From positions 1-36,801 of the IMG/VR virus record IMGVR_UViG_3300029957_000022: a stretch of 36,801 nucleotides of DNA. The stretch is one strand, 5' to 3'. Within the stretch, counting starts at the first letter, position 1. Every line of letters begins with the position of its first letter. Both the position numbers and the translations under genes were made by a program. This stretch comes from a virus. Positions 1 to 7,814 of the stretch are shown one piece after another. The notes under the pieces were generated by a model, which was not told the origin of the DNA, made no database searches, and worked only from the letters and a program-made list of their open reading frames with translations.

Positions 1-599
1 CCCTGATCCGCACGGATCGAAATGTTTTCGTGCCGTGGCTGTCGCGCACCACTGATCGTTACCGGCCGCCGTATGGTATCATGTTGCAGGAGTCGCCACG
101 GCGCTGCGTGTTCGGCGGAACGTGGAACCCGGATAACACCGGGCTGTTCGATGATCCTACCGGCGCGCGGCGGTACTGGCCCGTGACCTGCACGGAAATA
201 AATCTGGAGTGCATACGCGAGACGCGGGACCAGCTCTGGGCCGAAGCCATCGCCAGATATAAGGCGGGGGAAAAATGGTGGTTGTCGAACCAGGAAGAAA
301 TTGCCGAGGCCGTCAATGAGCAGAGCCTACGCGAAGCCGATGATACTTGGGGTGAGCTGATCGACAGTGAGTTGCATGGCGTCACCAGAATTACGATCAA
401 CGATATTCTGTCGAAAATCGGTGTACCGATTGAGAAAAGAGACCGGCGCTGCGAACGCCGCGTTGGGCATCACATGCGCCGCATCGGATGGACCAGAAAG
501 AAAATGCGGCCCAGCGCGTATAAATCACCGATCTGGTATTTCATCAACCCCGATTGCCTGGGGCTGGAGATCGAAGAGCTGGAGCGCCTCAATCAGTGA
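1..599 (+). CDS. VapE-family phage primase/helicase, C-terminal part (5' truncated)
   Basis: The frame is open from position 3 at the left edge, so only the last 199 or so residues are present. Near its start the protein reads LSRTTDRYRPPYG, followed by a stretch with GTWNPDNTGLFDDPTGARR and YWPV. This pattern (a 'GT-N...D-TG-RR-WPV' loop after the Walker motifs) is typical of virulence-associated protein E (VapE), a superfamily 3-like helicase domain used in phage and island DNA replication. The ATP-binding part lies outside the window. The C-terminal 90 residues are basic and look like a DNA-binding or winged-helix tail. A GTG at position 30 is an internal codon, not a likely start. The gene converges with the leftward nuclease gene and their ends overlap by about 75 bp. 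Confidence 0.8.
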   Translation, partial: LIRTDRNVFVPWLSRTTDRYRPPYGIMLQESPRRCVFGGTWNPDNTGLFDDPTGARRYWPVTCTEINLECIRETRDQLWAEAIARYKAGEKWWLSNQEEIAEAVNEQSLREADDTWGELIDSELHGVTRITINDILSKIGVPIEKRDRRCERRVGHHMRRIGWTRKKMRPSAYKSPIWYFINPDCLGLEIEELERLNQ

Positions 600-947
600 C
601 CGGAAATGTCCCGCGATCCCGCCGTCCTGCTGTACAACCCTTATGAAGTTTTTTTGTTCGAGGGATAATCGTCCCGTAGCAGACTTCGCTTCGGGGGCAG
701 CAAAGATCGCAATTCGTTTGCCGACCATATCTGGCGTGATGGTGACTGATTTGTACCCGATGAGGTCGGTCGATCCCTTACAGAGTCCTGCATGAAGCGG
801 TCGAGCGCAAGCAAGAACCACGGTTCCGTCAGGAGTTTTTCTAACCAGTTTTCCTGTCCATCCGAGGCCAACATTGTTGCGAAAGGTTTTAATTCCATGC
901 TTCGCAAGCTCAAGCTGGGCTTCCCTCTGGACGTTTGACTCGCTCAC
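525..947 (-). CDS. VRR-NUC domain nuclease
   Basis: A 140-residue protein with the layout of stand-alone VRR-NUC nucleases: an N-terminal ESNVQREAQLELAKHGI helix, RNNVGLGWTG, then a G-STDLIGYKSV strand carrying the acidic residue and later AIFAAPEAKSATGRLSLEQ, which supplies the E-x-K and Q residues of the PD-(D/E)XK fold. These small phage proteins act as Holliday-junction or structure-specific nucleases, or are of unknown role. The start is uncertain: GTG at 947 or TTG at 953, both inside the methyltransferase gene, giving a 38-44 nt overlap. No strong ribosome site is visible, so translation is probably coupled. It is the last gene of the leftward operon and its end overlaps the convergent VapE gene. 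Confidence 0.8.
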   Translation of the reverse strand: MSESNVQREAQLELAKHGIKTFRNNVGLGWTGKLVRKTPDGTVVLACARPLHAGLCKGSTDLIGYKSVTITPDMVGKRIAIFAAPEAKSATGRLSLEQKNFIRVVQQDGGIAGHFRSLIEALQLFDLQPQAIGVDEIPDR

Positions 948-1761
948 GCGCAAAACCCATATCGTCTTGATTCAATTTAACGGGCGGAATAAACATGTCC
1001 ACCTGTTTAAGCGCGTTGGTCACACGCTGGCAACACATTTCAAAGTAAAGCGGATTTTGCTCGATTAAAATGCAGCGTCGGCCGAGCTGCACGGCCGCGA
1101 CTCCGGTTGTGCCGCTGCCGGCGAAAGGGTCGAGGATGAGCTGTCCATGCTCCGTAAAATCGGTAATCAGTTCGCGCATCAGCAGCAGCGGTTTTTCCGT
1201 TGCGTGTTTGACGGGCTGATCCTTGGCATCGCGTACGTTGTAATCACCGCGCGTTGCGGAGTTTGTGAGGTGCGTATAAACCCCACGTTTTCCCCCAGCA
1301 TTCCATTTCGCGTAGCCGGAGCCGCACCATGCCGTCACCATCGATTCATAACCTATGGCTGGGCCTTGACCATTCATTTTCGGGGTCGCGTCCGGTTTCA
1401 CCCAGACCATCGGTGATTTATATTTCAGGCCCTCTGACTCGATATCGTCGCGCCAGAAAGACACCTGCTCGGTTTGGCAGAACGCGATCAGCCAGCCCTG
1501 CACCATGCGTTTTGCGGCCGCGCAGGTCTTGCGGCGCATCGTCTCATCAAGGCTGGCGAAGTCGAGCTGCTGCCGATCCCCAGCGCCGCCGCGTTTGTTG
1601 CGGCGCGGCCGGTACTGTTTGTGCGCCTCTTCATCGTAGGGCGGGTCCATGATGAGATGGTCGATGGGTTCGTATGATCCATCGCGCTGAAGGTGGTAAT
1701 GCAGAATATTGGCGGCGTCACCCAGATATAGATCGCACGGCCCGATGGTTTCTTTACGCAT
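910..1761 (-). CDS. Site-specific DNA methyltransferase, beta class (N6-adenine or N4-cytosine)
   Basis: 283 residues. The catalytic motif DPPY is at about residues 39-42 and the S-adenosylmethionine-binding motif FAGSG at about 213-217 (in DPFAGSGTTGVAA). DPPY before FxGxG, with the target-recognition region between them, is the beta-class order seen in CcrM-like enzymes. DPPY enzymes modify the exocyclic amino group of adenine or cytosine; the target site cannot be read from sequence. The start at 1761 is chosen because ATGCGTAA overlaps the helicase stop by 8 nt and AGGG lies just upstream. No partner restriction endonuclease of a recognisable type is adjacent, apart from the VRR-NUC gene that follows. 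It may protect phage DNA from host restriction. Confidence 0.9.
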   Translation of the reverse strand: MRKETIGPCDLYLGDAANILHYHLQRDGSYEPIDHLIMDPPYDEEAHKQYRPRRNKRGGAGDRQQLDFASLDETMRRKTCAAAKRMVQGWLIAFCQTEQVSFWRDDIESEGLKYKSPMVWVKPDATPKMNGQGPAIGYESMVTAWCGSGYAKWNAGGKRGVYTHLTNSATRGDYNVRDAKDQPVKHATEKPLLLMRELITDFTEHGQLILDPFAGSGTTGVAAVQLGRRCILIEQNPLYFEMCCQRVTNALKQVDMFIPPVKLNQDDMGFARERVKRPEGSPA

Positions 1762-3193
1762 TTCGTTTCGCCCTCGCGTTCGCCTTTGCATAGTTAGGTT
1801 CGCGGCCTTCACGCGCCGCCAGTTTTATTTCAGCCCAGACGAACGGATTTTTGTATCCCTGCTCGATGCCGATTGCCTCCAGCTCTTCCCGCGTATCCGC
1901 GTTCGGCACCGGGATGCCGGCAGCTTTGCGTTGCTGCGCCAAGGCTGCTTTGTCGAGGCGCACAAGCTCACCCGGTTTATGCTCCACCTCCCGCCCATAA
2001 ACCGGATAAATAAATCCGCAATATGGGCATATGGGGGCCGGCCGATGCACGAATAGGCATTGCGTACAATTCCTGATCTTGATTTTAACTTCGTTCTCGA
2101 CTTCTTTTTTCTTTTTCTTTTTGCGACCTTCCAGCGACCACACGCGCGGCTCATCGGGCAGGAAGTGACGCCGCACGTTGCCAGCGTGATCGAGGATCAG
2201 TGCGCGTTCCTTGCCGGGATATGGCCGTAAAACACGGCCGACTTGCTGAATGTACAACGCTAGGCTCTGCGTCGGCCGCAGCAGGATCGCCGTCTCCATA
2301 GCCGGCAGATCGAATCCCTCGCCAAAGATATCGACAGATGTGAGGATAGTAATGTCACCAGCTCGGAAGGCATTAACAGCAGCCTTTCTCTGCGCGCGCG
2401 GCGTGTTGCCATCAACATGGATAGCTGAAATTCCAGCGTCTCTAAATTGCTGGGCGACATGTTCGGAATGTTTGATCGACACGCAGAACGCAACAGCGCG
2501 CTTTCCCGCCGAATGTTTCTGATATTCTCGGATTGCGTCACCTGTAATAGACGGCGTATCCATGAGGGATTCGTTTTGCTCTTTTGCATAGTCACCTGCC
2601 CGTGTATCGAGGTTGCTTACGTCCGGTATTCCAGGCTCAAAAACTTCATAGGGGGATAAGTATTTGTTATCGATGAGCCAGCGTACGCTGGGACCTTCTA
2701 CCATCGCTGTGTAAATATTTCCGAGTCCCTTTCCGTCTAAGCGTTCCGGGGTCGCGGTGAGACCCACCACTCTGGATTTTGGAAAGTAATCGAGAACGGC
2801 TTTCCAGGTCGGGCTGCAAGAATGGGCGCATTCATCGACGACGATGAGATTAGGTGTGTACGGAAATTTCTCCAGGCGTCGGCGCAGCGTGTCGATGCTG
2901 GCGATCTGGACGGGCTGTGCCGGATTGAAATCGTACCCTGCTGCGATGCACCCATGTTCGATACCCTCTTTCTGGAACGCCTCAATAGATTGATCCATCA
3001 GCTCTTGCCGATGCACAGTGAACAGCGCGGAGAAACCCTTTTTTACCGCGCCGTGGATCATTTTTGACGCAACGCGCGTCTTGCCTGATCCGGTGGCGCT
3101 GACGAGCAGAACCGCGCGATTTGTTTTTAATTTTTCGCGCGTCTGATCGATCATTAAATCCTGGTATGGGCGATCCTCGAAGTTGTCAGACAT
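1754..3193 (-). CDS. DEAD/DEAH-box superfamily 2 helicase
   Basis: 479 residues with a complete SF2 helicase core: Walker A ATGSGKT at about 33-39, DECAH (motif II) at about 120-124, TATP (motif III) at about 146-149, and motif VI QQVGRVLRPYPGK in the second RecA domain. This is the type III restriction/RecQ-RecG-like 'ResIII plus helicase C' arrangement common in phage replication regions. A lysine-rich patch is followed by CTQC-(10)-CPYC, a likely zinc ribbon. The gene overlaps the exonuclease before it and the methyltransferase after it by 8 nt each, so it is translationally coupled. Likely roles are replication or recombination fork processing, ATP-driven, in the cytoplasm. Confidence 0.9.
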   Translation of the reverse strand: MSDNFEDRPYQDLMIDQTREKLKTNRAVLLVSATGSGKTRVASKMIHGAVKKGFSALFTVHRQELMDQSIEAFQKEGIEHGCIAAGYDFNPAQPVQIASIDTLRRRLEKFPYTPNLIVVDECAHSCSPTWKAVLDYFPKSRVVGLTATPERLDGKGLGNIYTAMVEGPSVRWLIDNKYLSPYEVFEPGIPDVSNLDTRAGDYAKEQNESLMDTPSITGDAIREYQKHSAGKRAVAFCVSIKHSEHVAQQFRDAGISAIHVDGNTPRAQRKAAVNAFRAGDITILTSVDIFGEGFDLPAMETAILLRPTQSLALYIQQVGRVLRPYPGKERALILDHAGNVRRHFLPDEPRVWSLEGRKKKKKKEVENEVKIKIRNCTQCLFVHRPAPICPYCGFIYPVYGREVEHKPGELVRLDKAALAQQRKAAGIPVPNADTREELEAIGIEQGYKNPFVWAEIKLAAREGREPNYAKANARAKRNA

Positions 3194-3794
3194 GCTGCGC
3201 CACGCGGCGTTTGATCTCGAAATAAATCCGCAGCGCGGCCATCGTATCGTTCAGCGCGTCATGCGCGCCAACAATCTGTTCACCAAAAAAAAACTGATAA
3301 GCCTCGGCAAGTTTTGGAACCTTCGGCGTCTGGTGTAATCCGGCCAAGACCATTTTATCGGTCGGTGGCAGGTTGACGATATCGGCCGAGTTGCGCTGCG
3401 TACAAAAATGTTCACGGCCGTCGAACAGATCGTTAGCGTGAGAGATGCCGAGGCGGAGTTTTGCCATCTTGACTATGTTTACGTCGAACCCGATGTTGTG
3501 ACCCACCAGAACGTCGCTGCGCGCGATCATGGAATAAAGCATGGTTACGGCCGTGATCGGTTTGACGCCGAAGCGATGCACACGTTCCTGCGTGATGCCG
3601 TGCGCCGCTAGAGCGCCAGCCTCGATGGGAACACCGGGGTTCACCAAAAAATTAATCGATGATTGCACGTTTGCGTTTTCGTCCATCATCACGGCCGCGA
3701 TCTGCACTGGCCAGGGTTGCGCGGGATCGTCGGGTGGAAGGTCCATATTCGGAAAGCCGGTGGTTTCCGTATCGAATCCAAGAACGGCGGTCAT
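3186..3794 (-). CDS. DnaQ-like DEDDh 3'-5' exonuclease
   Basis: 202 residues. The three exonuclease motifs are visible: FDTETTG (D8, E10), GHNIGFDVNI (D104) and AHDALNDTMA with H178 and D183, which is the DEDDh pattern of the DNA polymerase III epsilon and RNase T group. Such proteins remove nucleotides from 3' ends of DNA or RNA. The ATG at 3794 overlaps the stop of the HTH gene as ATGA; an upstream in-frame ATG at 3830 lies inside the HTH gene and is less likely. No polymerase or BRCT domain is attached. In this operon it probably trims ends during replication or repair alongside the helicase. Confidence 0.88.
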   Translation of the reverse strand: MTAVLGFDTETTGFPNMDLPPDDPAQPWPVQIAAVMMDENANVQSSINFLVNPGVPIEAGALAAHGITQERVHRFGVKPITAVTMLYSMIARSDVLVGHNIGFDVNIVKMAKLRLGISHANDLFDGREHFCTQRNSADIVNLPPTDKMVLAGLHQTPKVPKLAEAYQFFFGEQIVGAHDALNDTMAALRIYFEIKRRVAQHV

Positions 3795-4018
3795 TTTGTT
3801 TTCGGTTTTTTCTTGGATTCCACAGCCCAATCCGCGAGAACAACCGCACCGCTGGTGTGTTTTTCGATGAGGGTTGCCGTCTCGATATCGGGGATATTAT
3901 AGCCGTCGATGATTCGTGCAACGGTTGACGGGTATTTGCCAATCGTTTCAGCAAAGTGCGACGGGCGGATATTGTTATCCCCCAGATAATTTGCCAGTTT
4001 TTCAGCGCCAAGTTTCAT
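3791..4018 (-). CDS. Small helix-turn-helix regulator, probable phage repressor or Cro-like protein
   Basis: 75 residues starting MKLGAEKLANYLGDN, then a likely HTH: PSHFAETIGKYPSTVARIIDG, matching the XRE/Cro pattern (turn at IGKYPS, recognition helix STVARIIDG). A LexA-type cleavage/dimer domain is absent; the tail ends KKKPKTK. It is the first gene of the leftward operon, ahead of an exonuclease gene with an ATGA overlap. Its own promoter overlaps an 18-bp dyad repeated at two other phage promoters, which makes this protein the best candidate to bind them, including by autoregulation. The ATG sits exactly at the predicted transcription start, as for lambda cI from PRM. Whether it is CI-like or Cro-like cannot be told. 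Confidence 0.75.
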   Translation of the reverse strand: MKLGAEKLANYLGDNNIRPSHFAETIGKYPSTVARIIDGYNIPDIETATLIEKHTSGAVVLADWAVESKKKPKTK

Positions 4019-4024
4019 GCCCCT

Positions 4025-4053
4025 AATATCCTGTATTTCCGGGGTTTTGTCAA
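4025..4053 (-). promoter_or_regulatory. Leftward promoter of the regulator operon
   Basis: On the minus strand a perfect -35 TTGACA (4053-4048) is followed after 17 bp by GATATT (4030-4025). The predicted +1 is base 4018, the A of the regulator's ATG, so the transcript would be leaderless. The -35 lies inside the 18-bp dyad at 4045-4062, so binding there should block this promoter. Confidence 0.7.
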
Positions 4054-4062
4054 TCGACAAAA
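4045..4062. promoter_or_regulatory. Operator dyad, copy 1 (TTTTGTC-AATC-GACAAAA)
   Basis: Perfect 7-bp inverted arms around 4 bp. It lies between the divergent regulator and recombination operons, overlaps the leftward -35 and ends 7 bp before the rightward -35. The same arms recur at 32779-32796 and 33876-33893 with different spacers. I infer it is the binding site of the HTH protein encoded at 3791-4018. Confidence 0.75.
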
Positions 4063-4069
4063 AATGTGC

Positions 4070-4097
4070 TTGACGCGGTGGGGGATAAATGGATAAT
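4070..4097 (+). promoter_or_regulatory. Rightward promoter of the recombination operon
   Basis: TTGACG (4070-4075), 16 bp, GATAAT (4092-4097). The predicted +1 is 4104, the A of an in-frame ATG, so again a leaderless transcript. The -10-to-start context GATAATAGGGTCATG closely resembles the divergent GATATTAGGGGCATG. Confidence 0.6.
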
Positions 4098-4103
4098 AGG
4101 GTC

Positions 4104-5117
4104 ATGGCAAAAAAACCCTCACCCATCACCGCAGCCACGGCTGCGGTAAAGCAGAAAGTCGCTGCGGAACCGAAGCTGCTGAAGGAAAAGGTTGCTGAGG
4201 CAAAGCCGGTCGAGCTGAATTTTCCGAAGATCACCAAACCGGGATTCGTCGATAATATCCCGGATTATTTTTATCACAGCGATTGCTGCGATTCACCTTC
4301 CATCAGCAGCTCGATGGCGAAAACACTCATCGAAGAGTGTCCAAAAAAAATGTGGGCTAACTCCTATATGGACCCCCACAGGGTGAAAAAAGAGGAACGA
4401 AATTTTGACATGGGTCACGCGCTACATCTGATATTTTTGCAGCCGGATCAATTCGCGGCCGGCATACAGGAAATCGAGTTCGCGGATTATAGGAAAGACG
4501 AAGCGAAGGCGCAGAAGCAACTGGCATATAACGCGCAGAAAATTCCGCTGCTCACGCACGATCTGCGGCAGGTCTGGCTGATGCGCGAGGCGCTGTACGA
4601 AAATCCGATTGCACGACAGGCGTTTGAAAACGATGGCGTCTCGGAGCGCAGTTATTTTTTGAAGGATAAAGAAACCGGCGTCTGGATGAAAGCGCGCCTA
4701 GACCGTGAAATGTTTAAGCCGCGCATCATACTGGATTACAAATCCACCAGCAGCGCAAACCCAGCCGATTTCTCGCGCTCGATTTATAATTTTGGTTACT
4801 ACATTCAGCAGCCCTGGTATCAGCATGTTTACCGCGAGGTGACGGGCGAAGATATCGACGAATGTTATTTCATCGCTCAGGAAAAAGAATATCCATTTCT
4901 GCCAACCGTGGTCGAGGTGAAGGCTGAAGCCATCGAGTACGGCGAAAAGATCATGCGGAAGGCGCTACGAAAGTTTGCCGACTGTCTGAGCAGCGGGAAG
5001 TGGCACGGTTACCGCGATCCCAACCGGCCGGATCAAGACGGAGTTATCACCCTTGACCTGCCGCAGTTTGCTTATTTTAATCTGGCCGAGCGCGAGGAAC
5101 GGGGAGACTTTGAATGA
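4104..5117 (+). CDS. RecE/exonuclease VIII-like PD-(D/E)XK nuclease
   Basis: 337 residues from ATG 4104. After a Lys/Ala-rich N-terminus (about 1-45) comes a RecE-type core: SPSISSSMAKTL, GHALH (H105), SERSYF (E181), KARLD (D200), ILDYKST (D211, K213) and the YYIQQPWYQ glutamines at about 235. These are the metal and catalytic positions of the phage PD-(D/E)XK family that resects double-stranded DNA 5' to 3' for single-strand annealing. ATG 4089, preceded by GGTGGGGGATAA, is an alternative start adding five residues, but it lies upstream of the predicted transcription start. The gene overlaps the TOPRIM gene by ATGA. With the downstream ATPase it forms a recombination module. Confidence 0.85.
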   Translation: MAKKPSPITAATAAVKQKVAAEPKLLKEKVAEAKPVELNFPKITKPGFVDNIPDYFYHSDCCDSPSISSSMAKTLIEECPKKMWANSYMDPHRVKKEERNFDMGHALHLIFLQPDQFAAGIQEIEFADYRKDEAKAQKQLAYNAQKIPLLTHDLRQVWLMREALYENPIARQAFENDGVSERSYFLKDKETGVWMKARLDREMFKPRIILDYKSTSSANPADFSRSIYNFGYYIQQPWYQHVYREVTGEDIDECYFIAQEKEYPFLPTVVEVKAEAIEYGEKIMRKALRKFADCLSSGKWHGYRDPNRPDQDGVITLDLPQFAYFNLAEREERGDFE

Positions 5118-6019
5118 AACAGGCGTATCTGAAAAAACGGTTTAACTCATCGTCGATCAAGCTGATAGAGCATGCCAATACCATCATCGATGAATATCAG
5201 GGCCAGGGCTATACGCTCACCCTGCGGCAGCTCTATTACCAGTTTGTCAGCCGCGACCTAATTCCAAATTCCCAGAAAGAATATAAGCGTCTCGGCAGCG
5301 TCATCAACGATGCGCGGCTGGCCGGCGAGATCGATTGGGATGCCATCGAGGATCGCACCCGTAACCTGCGCGGCCTTCAGACATGGGAATCCCCTGCTGA
5401 AATTCTCGAAGAGTCGGCCAACAGATACCGGGTAAATCCGTGGCTGGATCAGGATAATTATTGCGAGGTGTGGATTGAAAAGGATGCGCTGGTCGGCGTC
5501 ATCGAAGGGCCTTGTAATAAGCTGCGCGTCGATTATTTTGCGTGTCGCGGTTACACATCTCAGTCGGAGCAGCGCGCGGCCGGGGAACGGATCATCAATA
5601 AAATTCAGGCCGGGAAGAGCGTCACTATATTCCATCTGGGCGATCACGATCCCAGCGGAATTGATATGACAAGAGACAACCTAGACCTAGACCGACTTAC
5701 CATGTTCCTTCAGGATAATTTCGATCAAAGAAATTTCAGCGTTGAACGCCTCGCGCTGAATATGGATCAGGTTAAAAAGTACAAACCGCCTCCCAACCCG
5801 GCAAAAATGACGGACAGCCGTTTCGGTGGCTACGTCAATAAGTTCGGAAATAAATCCTGGGAGCTGGACGCGCTCGACCCAAGCATGATCGGAAAGCTGA
5901 TCGAAAAAAATATTCGATCACTGATTAACCAGCGGGCATGGGATGCCACAACGGAACGTGAGAGCGCGCAGGTCGAAAAGCTGCGCGAGTTCGTGGATGA
6001 AGCAAGGGATATGGACTGA
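5114..6019 (+). CDS. Topo VI-A/Spo11-like TOPRIM protein (Mini-A-like)
   Basis: 301 residues. An N-terminal winged-helix-like region holds TLRQLYYQF (residues 36-44), which resembles the catalytic tyrosine motif of topoisomerase VI subunit A and Spo11 (candidate Tyr41 or Tyr42). A TOPRIM domain follows with VWIEKDAL (E122) and FHLGDHDPSGIDM (D177, D179), the metal-binding glutamate and D-x-D. Length and layout fit the 'Mini-A' proteins described in mobile elements, which lack a B (ATPase) subunit. Such proteins might cut or rejoin DNA during recombination; activity is unproven. It sits in a coupled operon between a RecE-like nuclease (4 nt overlap) and a RecA-like ATPase (1 nt overlap). No GHKL ATPase gene is seen nearby. 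Confidence 0.75.
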   Translation: MKQAYLKKRFNSSSIKLIEHANTIIDEYQGQGYTLTLRQLYYQFVSRDLIPNSQKEYKRLGSVINDARLAGEIDWDAIEDRTRNLRGLQTWESPAEILEESANRYRVNPWLDQDNYCEVWIEKDALVGVIEGPCNKLRVDYFACRGYTSQSEQRAAGERIINKIQAGKSVTIFHLGDHDPSGIDMTRDNLDLDRLTMFLQDNFDQRNFSVERLALNMDQVKKYKPPPNPAKMTDSRFGGYVNKFGNKSWELDALDPSMIGKLIEKNIRSLINQRAWDATTERESAQVEKLREFVDEARDMD

Positions 6020-7053
6020 TGCCAACCGTAAACTTCGCCAAGGCTGAAGCCACGCGCCGCAGGGTTCTGCTCTGCATGATCGGTGAGTCCACATCTGGCA
6101 AGACCTATAGCGCGCTGCTGATCGCCTGGGGGCTTGCGAAGGGCCTGAAGAAAGATGGCAAGCCGTTCCTCATGGACACAGAGAACGGCCGTGGCGCTGA
6201 TTACGCCGACGATGACGTTGTGGGTGGATACATGTACGGTGAGCTGACGCCGCCGTTTACCCCGGAACGTTTCATTGAGGGGATCGGTGACGCTGAGAAA
6301 GCCGGCGCGGAGGTAATGATAACCGACACCTTCAGCCACGAATGGGAAGGTCTAGGTGGAATTATCGAGATCGCAGACTCGGCCAAGACCAAAGATGGTG
6401 GCGATCTCAGCGGCCTGGTGAAATGGTCGAAGCCAAAAGGCCGCCACAAAAAACTGATGCACTTCCTCGGTCGCAGCAACATGCACCATATTCTGTCGCT
6501 GCGCGCGAAGGATGACATGGAGCAGGTCGATCAGCTCGATGAGTCCACTGGCCGCACGAAAAAAACTATCGTGAACAAGGGGAAAAAATCGGTTCAGGAA
6601 AAGCGGTTCAAATTCGAGATGACCGTGCAGCTCATCATGGAAGATGGCGAGGACCGCGAGGGTTTTTATAAAGTCAGTAAATGCCCGAAAAACCTGCGGC
6701 ACATCTTCAAGACCGGCAACCGGATATCGATGGAAACAGGCGCGGCGCTGGCCGATTGGGTGAACCGCAGGAAGCCCATCGATAAGGAGCTGGAGAAACT
6801 TCGGTTCGCTGGCGAGGCGGCGGCCGCCAAGGGCAAGGAAGAGTTTTTCAAATGGTGGAATCTCAAAGACGTAAAGCCGAGCTGGGCGAAGCTGAAACCG
6901 TTTATGGATAATTTTTCGTCGATATCCAAGACGGCCGACGATGACGCCGCGCGGAAAAAGGCTGATGAGGCTTTATCGGTCAAGACCGAAAAACAGGAAG
7001 CTCGCAGCAAGACAGCGCCGTTCGATCCGGCCAATCCAGCCATCGAGGAATAA
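6019..7053 (+). CDS. RecA-like P-loop ATPase (AAA_24/Sak4-like), probable recombination protein
   Basis: 344 residues with Walker A GESTSGKT (22-29), an acidic DTENGRG region at about 53-59 and Walker B VMITD (99-103). The overall plan matches phage RecA-core single-domain ATPases of the AAA_24 or Sak4 group, used in annealing or strand exchange, often next to an exonuclease and single-strand binding protein. The C-terminal third is Lys/Ala/Glu-rich and probably partly disordered. It directly follows the TOPRIM gene (TGATG overlap). Assignment to Sak4 specifically is tentative. Confidence 0.75.
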   Translation: MPTVNFAKAEATRRRVLLCMIGESTSGKTYSALLIAWGLAKGLKKDGKPFLMDTENGRGADYADDDVVGGYMYGELTPPFTPERFIEGIGDAEKAGAEVMITDTFSHEWEGLGGIIEIADSAKTKDGGDLSGLVKWSKPKGRHKKLMHFLGRSNMHHILSLRAKDDMEQVDQLDESTGRTKKTIVNKGKKSVQEKRFKFEMTVQLIMEDGEDREGFYKVSKCPKNLRHIFKTGNRISMETGAALADWVNRRKPIDKELEKLRFAGEAAAAKGKEEFFKWWNLKDVKPSWAKLKPFMDNFSSISKTADDDAARKKADEALSVKTEKQEARSKTAPFDPANPAIEE

Positions 7054-7054
7054 C

Positions 7055-7183
7055 GTGGCCGCCACCAAAAAAACATTGAAGTGCTGCGCGGCCGCAATTT
7101 TAATATGCGTTTCCGGTGTTCTCGCGTACCTGCTGCTGTTTATTATTTTCTGGCCGCTGGTGGCCAACCTGCCTGGTGGATAA
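7055..7183 (+). CDS. 42-residue single-pass membrane protein
   Basis: GTG start at 7055, preceded by GAGGAATAAC, one base after the ATPase stop. The short protein has a basic N-terminus (AATKKTLK) then one long hydrophobic segment from CCAAAILICVSG through AYLLLFIIFWPLV, ending NLPGG. It fits exactly between the ATPase and the next ATG (7185), which supports a real gene. No known function; a small inner-membrane protein, possibly involved in exclusion or membrane anchoring. Confidence 0.6.
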   Translation: MAATKKTLKCCAAAILICVSGVLAYLLLFIIFWPLVANLPGG

Positions 7184-7184
7184 A

Positions 7185-7814
7185 ATGGTCAAGACCAAAG
7201 ATTACGATGTGCGCTCCGGCATCGTGCGCCAGCTCTTATCCGAAGGCATTGAGAGAAAAAATATCAGGCATGAAATTACGCTCGATACGTCGAGCAGCGG
7301 CGGCCGCGCCGATCTTGTTATACTGACGGACGCCGCGATCATAGGTATCGAAATTAAAAGCGGCAGCGACACCATAGACAGATGCAGCGCACAGTTCGAG
7401 GCATACCGCACTTCCTTTGACGCCATACATCTTGTCATCGATGCGGACCTTTCAAAGAAAATTACAGAGAAATTAGATTGGGATGATATTATTTTTCACA
7501 GCGAAGAGCTGCGCTTCAGTAATAAGTGGAATGATAAACGTGCATTACCAGGCGGATTACGTTTTGAGATATCGAAGATCAACAGCAGCGAAACCAGCGC
7601 CATATCGATGGCACGGCTCCTGTGGCGCGCGGAAACCGAATTTGTTACTGGAAGCATTGGGCATAGAATTAAACGCCGTAGCGATGCCCTGAAGTGGATC
7701 AGGGAGAACGCTTGCCTAAAGGAGCTGCGGCCGCTAGTCGTAAAAATGCTGCGCCAGCGCATCCCAAATCTCTGGGAAAATTCGTTCTGGTCTAAATTCG
7801 ACCAAAAAGCATAA
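7185..7814 (+). CDS. sce7726-family PD-(D/E)XK nuclease-like protein
   Basis: 209 residues. An N-terminal helix (DYDVRSGIVRQLL) leads to HEITL (E30), GGRADLVIL (D43) and IGIEIKSGSDT (E56, K58), a clear PD-(D/E)XK core. The order and the IEIKSGSDT-x-DR-x4-Q signature match the sce7726 family found in phages and defence-rich regions. ATG 7185 is preceded by GGTGG. It ends the rightward operon and its 3' end overlaps the convergent DUF3309 gene by 23 bp. Biological role is unknown; it may be a restriction-like or repair nuclease. Confidence 0.75.
   Translation: MVKTKDYDVRSGIVRQLLSEGIERKNIRHEITLDTSSSGGRADLVILTDAAIIGIEIKSGSDTIDRCSAQFEAYRTSFDAIHLVIDADLSKKITEKLDWDDIIFHSEELRFSNKWNDKRALPGGLRFEISKINSSETSAISMARLLWRAETEFVTGSIGHRIKRRSDALKWIRENACLKELRPLVVKMLRQRIPNLWENSFWSKFDQKA

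Noticed and set aside
4089-4103. Earlier ATG for the RecE-like gene
   Set aside because: It has a G-rich leader and stays possible, but the predicted promoter would begin transcription at 4104, after this codon.
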